DNA of 64,000 nucleotides from Engraulis encrasicolus. Taxonomy: Eukaryota; Chordata; Actinopteri; Clupeiformes; Engraulidae. The stretch lies in contig NC_085878.1 of the NCBI RefSeq assembly GCF_034702125.1, positions 22,748,502-22,812,501 on the forward strand, written 5' to 3'. The notes beneath the pieces are model-generated. The model made no database searches, was not told the origin of the DNA, and saw nothing but the letters and a program-made list of their open reading frames with translations. Below are positions 49,063 to 61,926 of the stretch, piece by piece (within the stretch, counting starts at the first letter, position 1; each line of letters starts with the position of its first letter). Position numbers and translations under genes: made by a program.

Positions 49063-49898
49063 CAATGTTTCAAACATTAGTTGGATTTTTGCCCCTAATA
49101 AATATTTAAAACTTTAAAATGTGGTGTGCTTCAGCTTCAGCCTTCAATTGACATTTGTGTCACTGTGATGCACCTGCAAGTTAAGGGAGGATGCTTTGAG
49201 TCTCAATTCAGCAAATAAAGACATGAAAGAGTGTTAGAACATAATACAAACCATAAGCTACTTTAATCATGAATGCTTCAAAACATACGGTTTTATATAC
49301 GGTATATGCTGTGTGTCCACTGTGTATTATGAAAGTCCCATTTTGCTATTGTGACTCAGCACACTATACTGCGGTGGACATACTACATATTCCATTTCCA
49401 AAAACGAAAAGCCCTTCATGTGCAGTGAGAGGGGTGAGCAATTTGCAAGAGGGCAGTGCAGGTGGACAGCACCAAGGTACCTCATTTGAGGAGTAGGGAG
49501 AGCACTGGTGAGAGAGACATATTTTAAACTTGGATTATACAAATGGCCTGACATGTATTTAGCACATGTATACAGCACATTGAATTGCATTCATGTATGA
49601 AATTAGCCTCGTGCACCATCCTACGTAGGCCTACTTCCGCTAGAGACTTGGCTCTGCACTACATGAATACGAAATGAAATGGTAGTATTATGGGATGGTC
49701 AGGACCATGCAATTATGAATTTCCCTATACAAATAAAATTGCCTTGCCTTTAGCACATAACCCATCATGCATATACAGTACAGTACACATATTGCCTGAA
49801 TGTATGTTTTATAACAGCAACACAAAATGTGTCCCATTACATTTCAGCCCACATTGTATTAGAATATATTAATCTGTCCTTCTCAGAAGAGATGACAG

Positions 49899-49924
49899 AT
49901 GTTTTATTATTATTATTATTATCA

Positions 49925-49980
<56 letters not shown>
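49899..49980. repeat. (ATT)n microsatellite
   Basis: About 80 bp of att triplets with one catcatc interruption. Confidence 0.95.
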
Positions 49981-50280
49981 GAGAACATCTAGTATAAATA
50001 GATAAAAGTATCACATGACAGCACATAGATGATAATGCCAGGGGAGTACAAAGGGAATGCATTTATAAGACAAACGAAAAGGCAAATAGGCCTTGAAGGA
50101 AATTGAAATTACGTTTCTCTCTCTATACCATGAAAGGACAGACCTAGACTGAACTGACATTTACAGACTGACATCAATGTGCAAGACAGGAAAAGTAACA
50201 GTGATGGACCAATAGCAGTAAAGCGATGAAGTAATAAATAATAACTGAGTATTTAAGTGATGGACCAGTGATAAACCAGT

Positions 50281-50281
50281 A

Positions 50282-50314
<33 letters not shown>
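50281..50314. repeat. (ATA)n microsatellite
   Basis: About 11 ata triplets. Confidence 0.9.
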
Positions 50315-50317
<3 letters not shown>

Positions 50318-50631
50318 TACAAAAATAAGTCACACAGTGCAGTCCAGCATAGTCCATTGTAGTCCAGTTGGTCAATTAGCAGCATTTTATCAGCATAGTG
50401 TGTTGAATGTGTAGGAGGTAGCCTAGTGCAGGAAGGTGCAAAGTCACATAGTGCAAGTAGTTCTTGGTAGTGGAGATCTGAGAGTGCCGGTAAGGTGCAG
50501 TCACATGGAGCAGTTCCATAGGTAGGTGCCAGTAAGCAGGGTGTATTGTTATTAGAGATGGTTACGCTTTGATGAGGAACGTGTGCCTGAACAGAACAAA
50601 TAGCTGTACTGTATGCTGCAATGGGAAAGCT

Positions 50632-50646
50632 CCCTCTGGTGGCCAG
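50632..50646 (-). promoter_or_regulatory. CTCF-like site
   Basis: Minus strand reads tggccaccagagggag, close to the CTCF core consensus. It lies 45 bp from the hAT MITE. Binding is inferred only. Confidence 0.35.
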
Positions 50647-50689
50647 ACACGTTTTACATGATAACATTTTTATTCCCTGCCTAATAGGG

Positions 50690-51019
50690 CAGGGGTGGGG
50701 ACCCTATGCCTCGAGGGCCGTTTGCGGCCCTTGAGGCCGTTTTATCCGGCCCCCGATATCATTTTAATGTTATGCAACTTCACGTGAAATATGAAATATT
50801 TTATAAAAGAATCTTAGAAATTACATTTCCAATCCAATTAAGTTATATTTAGGGGACCTAGAGAAGGTGGGGACTGTTTTAAAGGTGTCTACCTTCAATA
50901 TAGGCCTAAATTGCATGGGGAAATCCTGATTGTGTTCATAGTACAGCCCTCAGAGGACTTTTATGACCCTTGTAGGAATTTGAAGTGGCCCCTCGAATGA
51001 AAAAGGTTCCCCAACCCTG
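50690..51019. mobile_element. hAT (Charlie-type) MITE
   Basis: Ends CAGGGGTGGGGACC and, inverted, CAGGGTTGGGGAACC. 8-bp flanks taataggg and ctataggg differ at two positions. Sub-terminal gagggccgtttgcggccc is typical of this MITE class. Confidence 0.75.
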
Positions 51020-51208
51020 CTATAGGGGAATGACTCTGGAGTCCAACCAGGTAGGCCACATGTAGGCTACTGACTGTTTCGGGCACATGTAGGCCTACTG
51101 ACTGTTTTGGGTTCCTGTGTGTGACAATTGAAATTCGTTCAGTGCACACAGTACTTTGTATCCAGGAGCAAAGGTGGATTTCACCAGAGTGCCAACTGGG
51201 CCCACATA

Positions 51209-52825
51209 CAGTGCCCTCCATAATTATTGGCACCCCTGGTTGAGATGTGTTAAAAGCCTTAAAATAAATTCAGTGTTTATTGCAGAAGAATACTGTCACA
51301 CTGAAAATTGTAGGAAAATGTAGCCTTCAACTCAAATGAATTGTAAGAAAATAAAAAAATCCCTGACTAAAAAATAATTATTTTTCATTAAATCACCTGT
51401 TCCACAATTATTGGCACCCTTAACAATTCCCAGGAAATAAATATAATTGAAGCATTTCTGTCATTTCTACAGAAGTTTACAAAGTTTACCAGAGTATGTA
51501 GGAACATTTAATTAGTAATTCATCACTTCCTGTTTCCCTGGGGTATAAATATGACGTGATACCGAGGCCATTTCTCTTATCCACTCTTAAACATGGGAAA
51601 GACAAAGGAACACAGCATACAAGTGAGGCAGATGTGCGTCGACCTTCACAGGTCAGGCAGAGGCTACAAGAAGATTGCCACTCAACTGCAGCTGCCCATA
51701 TCCACTGTGAGAGGAATAATTAAGAAGTTCAAAACAACTGGAACAGTGGTAAACAAGCCTGGACGAGGACCCAAGTTTATTTTGCCACCACGCACAGTGA
51801 GGAGGATGGTAAGAGAAATCAAAAGATCTCCAAAGCTCACTGTTACAGAATTACAACAAATGGTAACATCCTGGGGTCACAAAGTCTCCAAATCAACCAT
51901 CAGGCGCTGTCTACACGCCAACAAGCTGTTTGGGAGGCATGCACGGAGAAAACCTTTCCTCACTCACAATCATAAACGCAAGCGTCTGGAGTTCGTCAAG
52001 CGGTATTGGGGCTTCAACTGGGACCGTGTGCTTTGGTCAGATGAGACCAAGATTGAGCTTTTTGGCAACAAACACTCTAAGTGGGTCTGGCGTACCACGA
52101 AAGATGTGCATGCTGAAAAGCACCTCATACCCACTGTGAAGTATGGGGGTGGGTCAGTGATGCTGTGGGGCTGTTTCGCTTCCAAAGGCCCTGGGAACCT
52201 TGTTAGGGTGCATGGCATCATGAATGCTTTGAAATACCAGGACATTTTAAATCAAAATCTGTTGCCCTCTGCCCGAAAGCTGAAGCTGGGTCGTCACTGG
52301 GTCTTTCAGCAAGACAATGACCCTAAACATATGGCCAAATCTACACAGAAATGGTTCACCAGACACAAAATCAAGCTCCCCCCATGGCCATCTCAGTCCC
52401 CTAACCTCAACCCCATTGAGAACCTGTGGGGTGAGCTGAAGAGGAGAGTACAGAGGAGAGGACCCAGGTCTCTGGATGATTTAGAGAGATTCTGCAAAGA
52501 GGAATGGCTGAAGATCCCTCTTTCTGTCTTTTCCCATCTTGTGAAACATTATAGGAGAAAATTAGGTGCTGTTTTGTTGGCAAAAGGGGGTTGTACAAAA
52601 TATTAACACCAGGGGTGCTAATAATTGTGACACACATTATTTGATGTCAAATAATTATTTCTTTATGTGGGATTTTTTCCCCACTGAATAAATGCACTTG
52701 TATTGAAGGTTGGATTTTTCTCTTTTTTTCCATTAAGGTCCCATATTATTTAGAAAAAAAATAAAATAATTGGAAGCTAAAAAACACATCTCAACCAGGG
52801 GTGCCAATAATTATGGAGGGCACTG
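51209..52825 (+). mobile_element. Tc1-type DNA transposon, apparently intact
   Basis: Perfect 43-bp outer terminal repeats beginning CAGTGCCCTCCATAATTATT (51209-51251 and inverted at 52783-52825) with TA duplications at 51207-51208 and 52826-52827. Inner repeats acaattattggcacccttaa (about 51405) and, inverted, acaattattagcacccctgg (about 52608-52630) give the double-repeat (IR/DR) layout of Sleeping-Beauty-like elements. The single gene between them is undamaged. Confidence 0.95.
51593..52606 (+). CDS. Tc1/mariner-superfamily transposase, full length
   Basis: Cuts and pastes the element at TA sites. 337 residues, within the usual 340 range. The N-terminal paired-type DNA-binding region begins QVRQMCVDLHRSGRGYKKIA with a second helix-turn-helix around PKLTVTELQQMV. 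A basic GRGPK AT-hook-like linker lies between them. The DDE catalytic core shows D in LWSDETKIELFG (about 150), D in HWVFQQDNDPKH (about 242) and E in NPIENLWGELKRR (about 277), giving the DD34E spacing. The glycine-rich box YGGGSVMLWGCF is present. No stop or frameshift was seen, and an ATG in context aacATGGG starts the frame. Confidence 0.95.
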   Translation: MGKTKEHSIQVRQMCVDLHRSGRGYKKIATQLQLPISTVRGIIKKFKTTGTVVNKPGRGPKFILPPRTVRRMVREIKRSPKLTVTELQQMVTSWGHKVSKSTIRRCLHANKLFGRHARRKPFLTHNHKRKRLEFVKRYWGFNWDRVLWSDETKIELFGNKHSKWVWRTTKDVHAEKHLIPTVKYGGGSVMLWGCFASKGPGNLVRVHGIMNALKYQDILNQNLLPSARKLKLGRHWVFQQDNDPKHMAKSTQKWFTRHKIKLPPWPSQSPNLNPIENLWGELKRRVQRRGPRSLDDLERFCKEEWLKIPLSVFSHLVKHYRRKLGAVLLAKGGCTKY

Positions 52826-53434
52826 TAAATGTGGGCAAGAGGGCAAAGGGTTGCCAGGGCAGAGAGCAAACAAATACCACCAAGTAGGTTATATGTAATA
52901 GATAGGTCAGAGGATCACCTGTTCCACGGGGAGTAAACAACTTTTTGGCAGAGAGTTAGATGTGAGCATTCTCATCTGTCCTGGTCATCATAGTCAAATG
53001 AGTTAAGTTGTAGTGTAGAGTAACATTTATAGCCTATAAACTAGCGCCACCCGTTGGCGACAAAATTGTTTTGCCTGCGACGCCAATCTCACATTTAGTC
53101 TGGTTTATCAGGCTATACCAGAGGTGTCAAGCAGCATAGTTATATCACTGTAACTTAGTTTAGTGGTACAGAGTGAAGAGCAACCAAATAGTCCAAGAAG
53201 TCTTTAGGTGAAGAGGAGGTTGTACCATGTACTGTCTAAGTAATATAATATATATATCTAATAACGGTGTAAGGACACGGGAGACACTCTTGACAGTCAA
53301 CTCTTTAATGACCTTCATCTCATAAATAATAACATACTGTACATTGATTAAAGCCACACCCACTTCCTGTGGGGTCCGTCACCCGAAGTTGCTAACTGCT
53401 AACAGCTACGCTTTCCAGAAATGCACCCAGCTTT

Positions 53435-53667
53435 TTACAGGTTCAGTCTGTTTGGTGGTCTGATGGTTCGGCCCACTCTGATGGTCTCTTTAGTAGGCTC
53501 TGGAACAACGCTGATATGAGATCGGGTTCTCCTCAGAGAGCCTGCGGGCAGGTCAATGTGGTATGACCTGGGTGTCAGAGCTGGACCACTCACCGTCCCT
53601 GTCTCTTTTGTGTTCTTCACCCAGACCATTTGTCCTGGCCCGAGTGCTGGTCTTGCCTTTTAGGCGA
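53435..53667 (-). mobile_element. Ty3/gypsy pol fragment (integrase C-terminal tail), 3' part
   Basis: The minus frame carries GPGQMVWV and then PRSYHIDLPAGSLRRTRSH, typical of the integrase C-terminal region of fish gypsy-type retrotransposons, followed by a proline/arginine tail ending PPNRLNL. It is collinear with the fragment at 58622-59770; about 5 kb of other elements separates them. Confidence 0.75.
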
Positions 53668-54419
53668 GTACATTTAGGGTTTAACCCCCCCAAAAAAAGG
53701 TACAAAGTTTTTTTTCATGGATTCTATTACTATTGGTCCTCCTAAATGACATACTAAAAATCTAGTAAAATCTGAATTTGGGAAATTAGTTATTTTCAAC
53801 ATGGCTGCTATAGGCTTATTATAAGGGCAGAGAGACACTCCAGGTGAATAGGCCAAAAATTCTAGCTTGCCGATATCACCATGAAAATTTACCCCGGTGA
53901 TTACATATTTGTGAGAAAAAAATGTATTGCAAGTTTTCTGAAATGTTATGTTTTAATATGGTAATTAGACTATGTCTAATTAAATATGCATTAAATTTCA
54001 AAATGCAAAAACTCAAAATCTGAAAAAGCCAGGCTTAAAATTACTCTTTTATTTTGTTTCTAGTAAGCCAAAAGATATCTTCAGAAGAGAGTATGGACAT
54101 CTTGTTTTGTTTTGTAGTAAATCTAAAGATCTTTGTGCAGACACGCCAGCTAGCAATTTTTTTCAAAACATGTTTTTTTTAACACATCTCTTAGATTAAA
54201 TAATTGAGTTTTATGTTTCTCAAATTCTTTCATGTATCATGTATCAAGGTCAGCAGTCCTCAACTCAGCCTCTCCACAGGGGTGTAAGGGCTGGTACTGG
54301 GGCTCCTATTTGTCATGTACACCACGTTACTGGGTCATATCATCTGTTCTCACATATTCTCATACTGCTGTTACACTGATGAAGCACAGTCATATCTATA
54401 ATTTGTGACATATGACTCC

Positions 54420-55061
54420 ATGGTCTACGCACACCTTACCGCTTGCCTCTCTGAACTATCACAAGTATGATGGAATGCAATTGAGCCTCGCTAAAACAGC
54501 ACTGCTGGTGATCCCAGGCAAAGATTCAGGCTGCCATGACATCAAACTCAATATGGACTCTGCTGTTGCCTCAAAGAAGGCCACAAGAAACCTAGGTGTC
54601 ATTATTGATGACATCTATCAACCTCTGACCACATAGCCTCAGTTTCCAAATCATGTCCCTTCTCAGTAACTTAAATATACATACAATCAGACTGTGCCTG
54701 ACCTAAATGACTCCACTTCTGGTAGGCCTACTGTCAATCTCACCTCAACTACTGCAACTTTCTCCTGACTGGTCTTCCAGCTTGTGCAATAATACCTTTG
54801 CAAATGTCACTGCATGTCACTCCTCTTTTTCATGCCCAAATTGAATACAAGGCCCTGACCCTTACCTACAAAGCTACAACAGGCCCTACTCTGGCGTATC
54901 TGAAAGCTATGCTAAAGCCCCATGTTCCTTCCAGGACATTGTCTTCCTCCAGTACCAACCATTTCATCTTGCCCTCTACTTACACAAGTAGTGGCTCCTG
55001 TCTGTTCAGTTCAGCTGCTGAAAGACCCAAAACACCCGGAGACACCATGATTCATCACTGA
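54420..55061 (+). mobile_element. L2-clade LINE fragment
   Basis: Broken frames read LSLAKTALLVIPGKDS, KKATRNLGVIIDD, then LDYCNFLLTGLP-like sequence, HVTPLFHAQIEYKALTLTYK and LKPHVPSRTL. These are in the order of the L2 reverse-transcriptase C-terminal region. Several stops and indels; ancient. Confidence 0.75.
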
Positions 55062-57086
55062 TGATGTGCCCTGACAAACAGCACATGGATATTACCATAG
55101 CAGTAGTGTCTTCATCCACCCTAACAGCACTCCAACCAAACAGATCCTGAAAACATGTTAATTCATGCAAATAGCATGACATAAAGAAAGCAAAAGAAAA
55201 GAAAGCCCATTGGGAAACTCCAACTCCCATTGTCATTGTCATTGTGACACAGCACTCCACAGCACACAAGTGAACACTGCACACTGCACACGCACTAGAT
55301 TTTCACTCCTCCAATATAATGTTCAAGATAAATTGGATTAAAGACTATATTAAAAACAAGAACAAGATATGGTACCTTATTCCAAACCTGATCTTCCAAA
55401 AAGTTGGTGGCTTAGAATTCCTTCTCCACTGTAATTTCCAGGTCAATAAGCTCCCCATTAAGTTGTCTAATTTTCATAAACAAGTCCTCCTCTGTTGGCT
55501 TTTAACCTACACACACAACTTCTCACCTCACAAACAGTTTATTTGGAACAATCACCTCATTACATTCAAAAAGAAATCCTTATTTTTTGAAAATTGGATA
55601 ACATATTGTTTGTTTCTCAGTTAATGAACAATCAAGGTTTTTTCCTTACATATTTAATTTTTAAATACATTTGCTGTCCCAATTCAGCCTAGAGAGTACA
55701 GTATTTGATGCTATTCCCAATGGTTTTACGAGAATACTATCTACAGCTCCCTGTGAGCAGTCCAATCCACACATTTATAATCTATTTCTCAATGGTGTAA
55801 ACATTAGAGATAGAAAATGTAATAATAAATGGTTAAGACAGATGATACAAAAAACTGTTACTCCAAGGTGTAAAAGTTATTGGAATGGTTTATTTGATTA
55901 TGTTAATTTGGATAAGATTTGGCCTGCCCTTAATAAATATGTACTAAATAACAAAATTAAGGAAGTCTCATTTAAAATATTACATTTAATTTACCCCACA
56001 AACACACTTTTACAACGATTCAAAGTAGTTGTCCCAGATGTATGTGTTTTTTGTGGTGTTATGTCTGAATCTGTTTGTCATTTATTTTACGAGTGTTTTT
56101 ACTCAAGATTTTTCTGGATTGAGGTTGAGCGTTTGTGTTGTGAGGTATGGTCCTGTCATGTTTCTTTAAGTATGAAAGATATTTTACTTTTATTTGAAAG
56201 AGAGGATATATGTGACCCATATGTTTTTATATTGAATTTGTTAATAGTCATGGGGAAAAAAATTGCGGATGATACAACACTGGTGGGCCTCATCACCAAG
56301 GGCGATGAGACTCACTACAGAGAAGAAGTAGACCTGCTGGCCAGATGGTGCAAAGACAACAACCTCCTGCTGAATGTCAACAAGACCAAGGAGATTGTTG
56401 TCAACTTCCAAAGGGTCCAAAAACAACTGCCACCACTGACCATCGACGGCGATGCTGTGGAGAGAGTGAGCAGCACCAAGTTCCTTGGAGTGCACATCAG
56501 CGACGACCTCTCTTGGACCACCAACACTACATCATTGGCGAAGAAGGCCCATCAGCGTCTCTACTTCCTGCGCAAACTAAAGAAGGCAAGTGCTACACCC
56601 TCCATCATGACAACATTCTACAGAGGAACCATAGAGAGTGTCGTGTCCAACTGCATCACAGTGTGGGGAGGAAGCTGCACGGAGAAAAACAGGAAGACAC
56701 TCCAGCGTGTTGTGAACACAGCGAAGAAGATCATTGGAGTACCACTCCCCTCCCTGCAGGACATTTACACCACACGCCTCACCCGGAAAGCACTGATGAT
56801 CATCAAAGACACAAGCCACCCTGCACACAAACTGTTCAGCCTCCTGCCCTCTGGAAAGAGGTACAGGCGCCTCCGTTCCCGTACCACCAGGCTGGCGAGC
56901 AGCACAATGCACCAAGCGATCAAGATGCTGAACACTCAACCCACTCTCCCTCCACTGTCAGCCTCTAGCCAGCAAGGCCACTGACAACCCCCCCCCCCAT
57001 CCCCCACCGCCATATCTGCGACTGAACATTCCACCTGCACTACTATACTTATGACTGAACTTTCAACCTGCACTAACTCAAAACAT

Positions 57087-57088
<2 letters not shown>

Positions 57089-57162
<74 letters not shown>
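57089..57162. repeat. (CA)n microsatellite in the LINE 3' region
   Basis: Pure CA run. Confidence 0.95.
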
Positions 57163-57164
<2 letters not shown>

Positions 57165-57274
57165 GCACACTGCACTTTCTGCACTAAACCCAAACATAAA
57201 CACACTGACACACACACACACACAGACACACGAACACACACACAGACGCACACCGCACCTTCTACCTGCACTAA

Positions 57275-57395
<121 letters not shown>

Positions 57396-58621
57396 TGCTG
57401 GTGTACTTGACAGACCTTTTTAATATATATACTTTTTTTTTTTTCTTCAAAATGCTACTATTACCATGTCAGAACGCTATAAAGGACTTTTTTAGGAAAA
57501 GCACAAAAGCACAACAATACCTCTTAATGTATGTCCTCTACAAGTCTTTTGTTGTCCAGTCTTGCACTAAATGTCTGTATGAGCACTGTCTATGTCCATA
57601 CTGTCTTAAGTCCATGTATAGGCCTAAGTACTGTCTATGTCTATACTGTCTATGTCCTTACCTAGATAAGTCTATGTCTGTATGGGAAAGCAAGAAATGT
57701 AATTTCAAATTCTTTGTATGACCAGTGCATGTAAAGAAATTGACAATAAAACCTACTTGACTTGACTTGACTTGACTTGAAAATACCATATTCACAAATG
57801 TAAATGGGGAGGAAGAAACCCATCCTTTGTTTGTTTCAAGAAAGAACTGAAATTTTATTTTAAATCCCTTGAAGGACTGAACAGCAGAAAAGCTGAAAGA
57901 ACTATTGCCTTAATGGCTATTTATGGCTTTTTCCCCTCTATTTATTAATATGTGCACGATACCCCGCTTTTTCAATGTTTGTATATAATCTTTTCTTACA
58001 ATTAAAAAAAAAACAAAAAAACCTTACACTGCACACAACAAAATTGCATTTATGCCTTTATTTATGTGCAAGGGGGCAGCCCTCAGTGGCGCCCCATGGG
58101 GAGCAGTGCGATGGGACGGTACCATGCTCAGGATACCTCAGTCATGGAGGAGAAGGGGGGAGAGCAGCACTGGTTGATTACTCCCCCCACCAACCTGGCG
58201 GGTCGGGAGTCGAACCGGCAACCTCTGGGATGCAAGTCTGACGCCCTAACCGCTCACCCATGACTGCCCTTACATGACATAGTGAAGTTGAACAATATAA
58301 GGACGTTAGCATCTGGCAATTTTGACAAGTTTATATTGCTGACAAAAACATTTCATTTCATTTTCACAAATACAACGTCTCTGGGTTTCCAATATAAAAT
58401 AAATAGGTCTTTTGAAGTTTAGTAAATAATGTAATTATCATGTAATAATAACCTTTATTTTGAAACACTTTGGTCTTGAAAATGACACCTTTCTTGAAGT
58501 TAGATTTTCCTAGATTTTCAGTATGTTAGTAAGGACACCTGGATGCATTGAAATCAGTTGAAAAACCTTTTGTATCAATTTTTGGGGGGTTTGGTGTATT
58601 AAGGCCATAGATGTACTCGTC

Positions 58622-59770
58622 TATTTGTGTTGTGTCTTTTGTTGTAGCGGGGAGCCCGTTGCTCTTTTACCTCCTGGTCTTTCCTTCTGAAGACCTGCAG
58701 GTCAGGTAATGCCGGTTGAAGTTTCCCCTCACTGACCAGCAAGGGCGTCCTGATGTTGCGGCCCATCAGCAGCTGAGCAGGGGCGAGCCGTGCGCCAACA
58801 GAGTGGACCTGTAGGCCATGAGTGCCTTGTGGGGATCTTCCCCCTTCTTCAGAAGTGATTTCACCGTCATCACTGGCCTCTCAGCCTCTCCGCTGGTTTA
58901 AGGGTAGCGGGAACTGATGGTTGTGTGTGTGAAGTAGTTTCTGGCGAAGGCTACAAACTCCGCTGCAGAGTACTGGGGGGCGTTGTCCGTGAGGGGTTCT
59001 GGGATTCCGGGACGGACAAATATCGCCTTCAGCTTGCCTGTCACGTGAGCTGTGGTGGTGGAGAAGAGTTTTGCCACTTCAATGTAACGTAGTAGTCTAT
59101 GCACAGAATATATTGCCTTGTCCCACTGGAAGAGATCCACTGCCACAAGAGATCCACTGCCGCTGTCATGGTCTCTCTGGCACCTGACTTGTCAGCAGTG
59201 GCTCTGGTGCATTGTGTGCCTCCTGTGCACACGTTGCACAGTTTTCCACCTTCTCCTTGATCTCTTTGGACAGACCTGGCCCCCACACTGACTGCTGTGC
59301 TCTGGCCACACACTTTGCCATACCTTGGTGACCCTCATGGATCTTGTTCAGCATTTACTCCTGCAGTGTGGCTGGTATGATGATTCTTTGGCCTTTCATC
59401 AGCAGTCCATCTGCCACCAGCAGGTCTTGTTGATTCTGCCAGTACAGCTGCAGTTGTGGCAGAGTTCTCTTCAGGGGCTAACCTGTTTGAACCATGCTTT
59501 TCAATCTTTTACACACATCATTATTTTCTTGTGTTGCTCTGATCTGCACTAACCTCTGCTCTGATGCTGGCAGGTGCTCCATGATGACTTTGATGGAGAC
59601 GCTCACCTCCTCTTCCAGCTGCTTGTCATCTAGTGTAGGCAGCGTTGGATTGGTGCCCTGCATGTCATTCTCTGACTCTTCTACACTATCCCTACATGAT
59701 TCAATTTCAGGTCTGAAATGCTTTCGTTCAGTGGGGCTATAATGCTGTGTTGGCCTTTTCGGAGGCAATA
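58622..59770 (-). mobile_element. Ty3/gypsy pol fragment (RNase H-integrase region), 5' part, degenerate
   Basis: Minus frames read, in order, LPASEQRLVQIRATQENND (spacer before integrase), HEGHQG...CATC (HHCC zinc finger), AVDLFQW and LTDNAPQYSAAEFVAFARN (integrase core with the second catalytic Asp), then GEAERPVMTVKSLLKKGEDP and LLMGRNIRTP. Frameshifts and a stop break it. The third catalytic Glu region (GEAE) is present. It is an LTR retrotransposon relic; no LTR pair was recognised. Confidence 0.8.
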
Positions 59771-60300
59771 CAAGGCCAGACTAGAAAGAGGTGCTGTTGT
59801 TAACCCATAACCAGAGAGACAGGATCTTAATATCTGCCATAACTGCAGCGGCAGCTTTCTGCCGGGAGGTGGCACTCCATTGCTGGGAAAACCAGAGCCG
59901 GCTCTGGGGAAAACCACAAAGATGTAAACCAAACACACGCTTCCTATCCCCAGGAAATTTAAACCCAGGTTTTTCATGTAGGCTAGAATATTTTTCATTC
60001 CATATTTAACACCACCTACCATCGAAAGTAAAGAGTAAGTGGATTTGTAAACAATTGTTCCAAACATGATGATAAGATGAGAAAGCAAATTATCCGTTCT
60101 GTGCATGGCTTTGACATTTTATGCATTCCCTCACACACAAAACAATCACCCCCGCCGCACCGAAGCACAAACACAAACGCACATGTGTATATTGCTGACA
60201 AGAAGTGGCAAGTGTGTCCATCCATCAGTACCATTCTAGAGTCATCAGAGATGTTCGTGCGCACGGCGGTCTGCTTCCTTTGCAACGTAGTTTGCTAAAC
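59771..60300. other. Gene-free stretch before the endophilin gene
   Basis: No supported feature; it may hold distal promoter sequence for the gene at 60.5 kb. Confidence 0.3.
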
Positions 60301-60536
60301 ATAATGCTCTGAACCAATCAGCTTCAAGATCCAACCACATCTCTCGTTTAAGGAAAAAAAACGCTGTTCGTCTTGTACACACACAGTGGTCGCCTCAGCT
60401 CGAAGCGAAGTGATTAGCAACTAACAACCAACAATTTTGTAACATCTTCACCCCTGTAGGTTTCCACCTGACTTTTTAGCACAGGTCTTTGTCCTCACCG
60501 GCCGCCCTCTTCGTGGTGTTTTTGAACATTTTGAGG
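60301..60536 (+). promoter_or_regulatory. Endophilin-A promoter and 5'UTR
   Basis: A CCAAT box (gaaccaatcag, about 60312-60322) precedes the predicted first exon. The sequence from about 60450 to the ATG is a plausible 5'UTR. No TATA box was found at a fixed distance. The start site is inferred. Confidence 0.45.
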
Positions 60537-60581
60537 ATGTCGGTGGCAGGGTTTAAGAAGCAGTTTCATAAAGCGAGCCAG
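60537..60581 (+). CDS. sh3gl-like: Endophilin-A (SH3GL family), first coding exon; rest beyond window
   Basis: Endophilin-A proteins bend membranes with an N-BAR domain and recruit dynamin and synaptojanin through an SH3 domain during endocytosis. The exon encodes MSVAGFKKQFHKASQ and ends at CAG|GTAAGG. In vertebrate SH3GL1/2/3 the first coding exon encodes the same amphipathic helix H0 and stops at this glutamine. The Phe at position 6 replaces the usual Leu, a conservative change on the membrane-inserting face. KASQ favours SH3GL1 or SH3GL3 over SH3GL2 (KATQ), but one exon cannot decide the paralogue. The remaining 3.4 kb of the window is intron 1. Confidence 0.88.
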
Positions 60582-61926
60582 GTAAGGAGACGCCCCGTTA
60601 TATCTCTCTTGGTGTCTGTTGAACGTTTTGGTATGTACTGTGATTTGTTGGCGACATCTCAAACTGAGAATCTCAGCTGCGTGTTTACCTCGCCAAACCC
60701 ATCCATCTCAGCCCCTCAAGCCCGATACCGTTGCTTTGCATGGCTCACTCCAGCGGTTGCCTGAGGAATGCCGCATGTGAAATTAGCCGACAGATAATCA
60801 CTTGTATCGATGAAACGTTAGAATTTGAAATAATATATTTATTTTGAGTTCAGTTGCACTTCGCATGATTGGCGTGATATCTTGTTTAAGTCCAAGATTT
60901 TCAAGTGGAACGCCTATCGGCAGAGTTATCGATGCCTTCAGAGAATGCGCAGATTGCTAACGATAACTGGCTTTGACGTTATTTATCATTGAATTAGCCA
61001 GATAGCTATTGTTAGCGTTATGCTAATCCAATTTATACATTTACAAGTAACGTAGAATAGATATTAAGGATTTCAGAGTAGGGTGATGTAGTATGGCTAG
61101 CCACAAGTAACAATGGAAACATCAGCTGGTGGCCCTGTTGGTAACAAGTGCACGATACAATTAGCCAAGGAAATAGCGAGTGTTTTGTGCAACAACTTGG
61201 TAAAAAGGAAGCAGTGAGCCTATGATAGATGTTATTCAAGTACTACATTGAAATAGTGGACTGAATGATCCATCTTGCTTGATCTTGACAACGAACTGTA
61301 AAAAATGTTACAGTTACCCACACTGGTTCATTTAAAGAATAACAATGTAGTCAACATGTGTTAACACTATTACTATTAGTTACAAACGGCATCTTGTGAA
61401 TAGTCTCGTAATTGATGACCACATGTAAACAAATAGATAATCGTGCATTTGGTTTTTACTTTGTGTTTGATTTTGCCTACTGTGCAAATTTGACCTTTTC
61501 CAACTATAGCTATTAAAGGGTTTACACATATTACACTCAAAGATACATTAAGTTATGTGCCATTTAAATAGGTGCATTTGATCACTTTACCATTGCTCTT
61601 TTTCAACCGAATTAGGTCAGGTTTGCCTCTCTAGCAATCTAAATGAATGCCTCAGTGCTTGAACACAGAGTCCAAACTGCTCTGTAAAAGAATGTTATAA
61701 GATGTAGGGAGCCTGTCTGGACAAGCTACAGCAATTGGAAACGTGCCCAACATGTCATCATGTGAACTCAATGGCATTTAACTACACTATAATTTGTCTG
61801 CTTGCTTGGAGGATATGGCATGCAGTGTTAAGTAGTTGCTGCCAGAAATGTCAGATATGTCAAGTCATATGAAGTAATATAACATTGGGCCCAGTTATGA
61901 TAATATTATAGAATGTGCTTAAATGA
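60582..61926 (+). other. Endophilin intron 1, first part, nothing else recognised
   Basis: AT-rich intronic sequence with no second exon seen. Confidence 0.6.

Noticed and set aside
55671..56984. Single 437-codon protein
   Set aside because: It is an L1 fragment fused by insertion to a Rex-type LINE, not one gene.
60016..60285. Minus-strand open frame of about 90 codons upstream of the endophilin gene
   Set aside because: No domain, no splice or promoter signal, and it overlaps likely promoter sequence.
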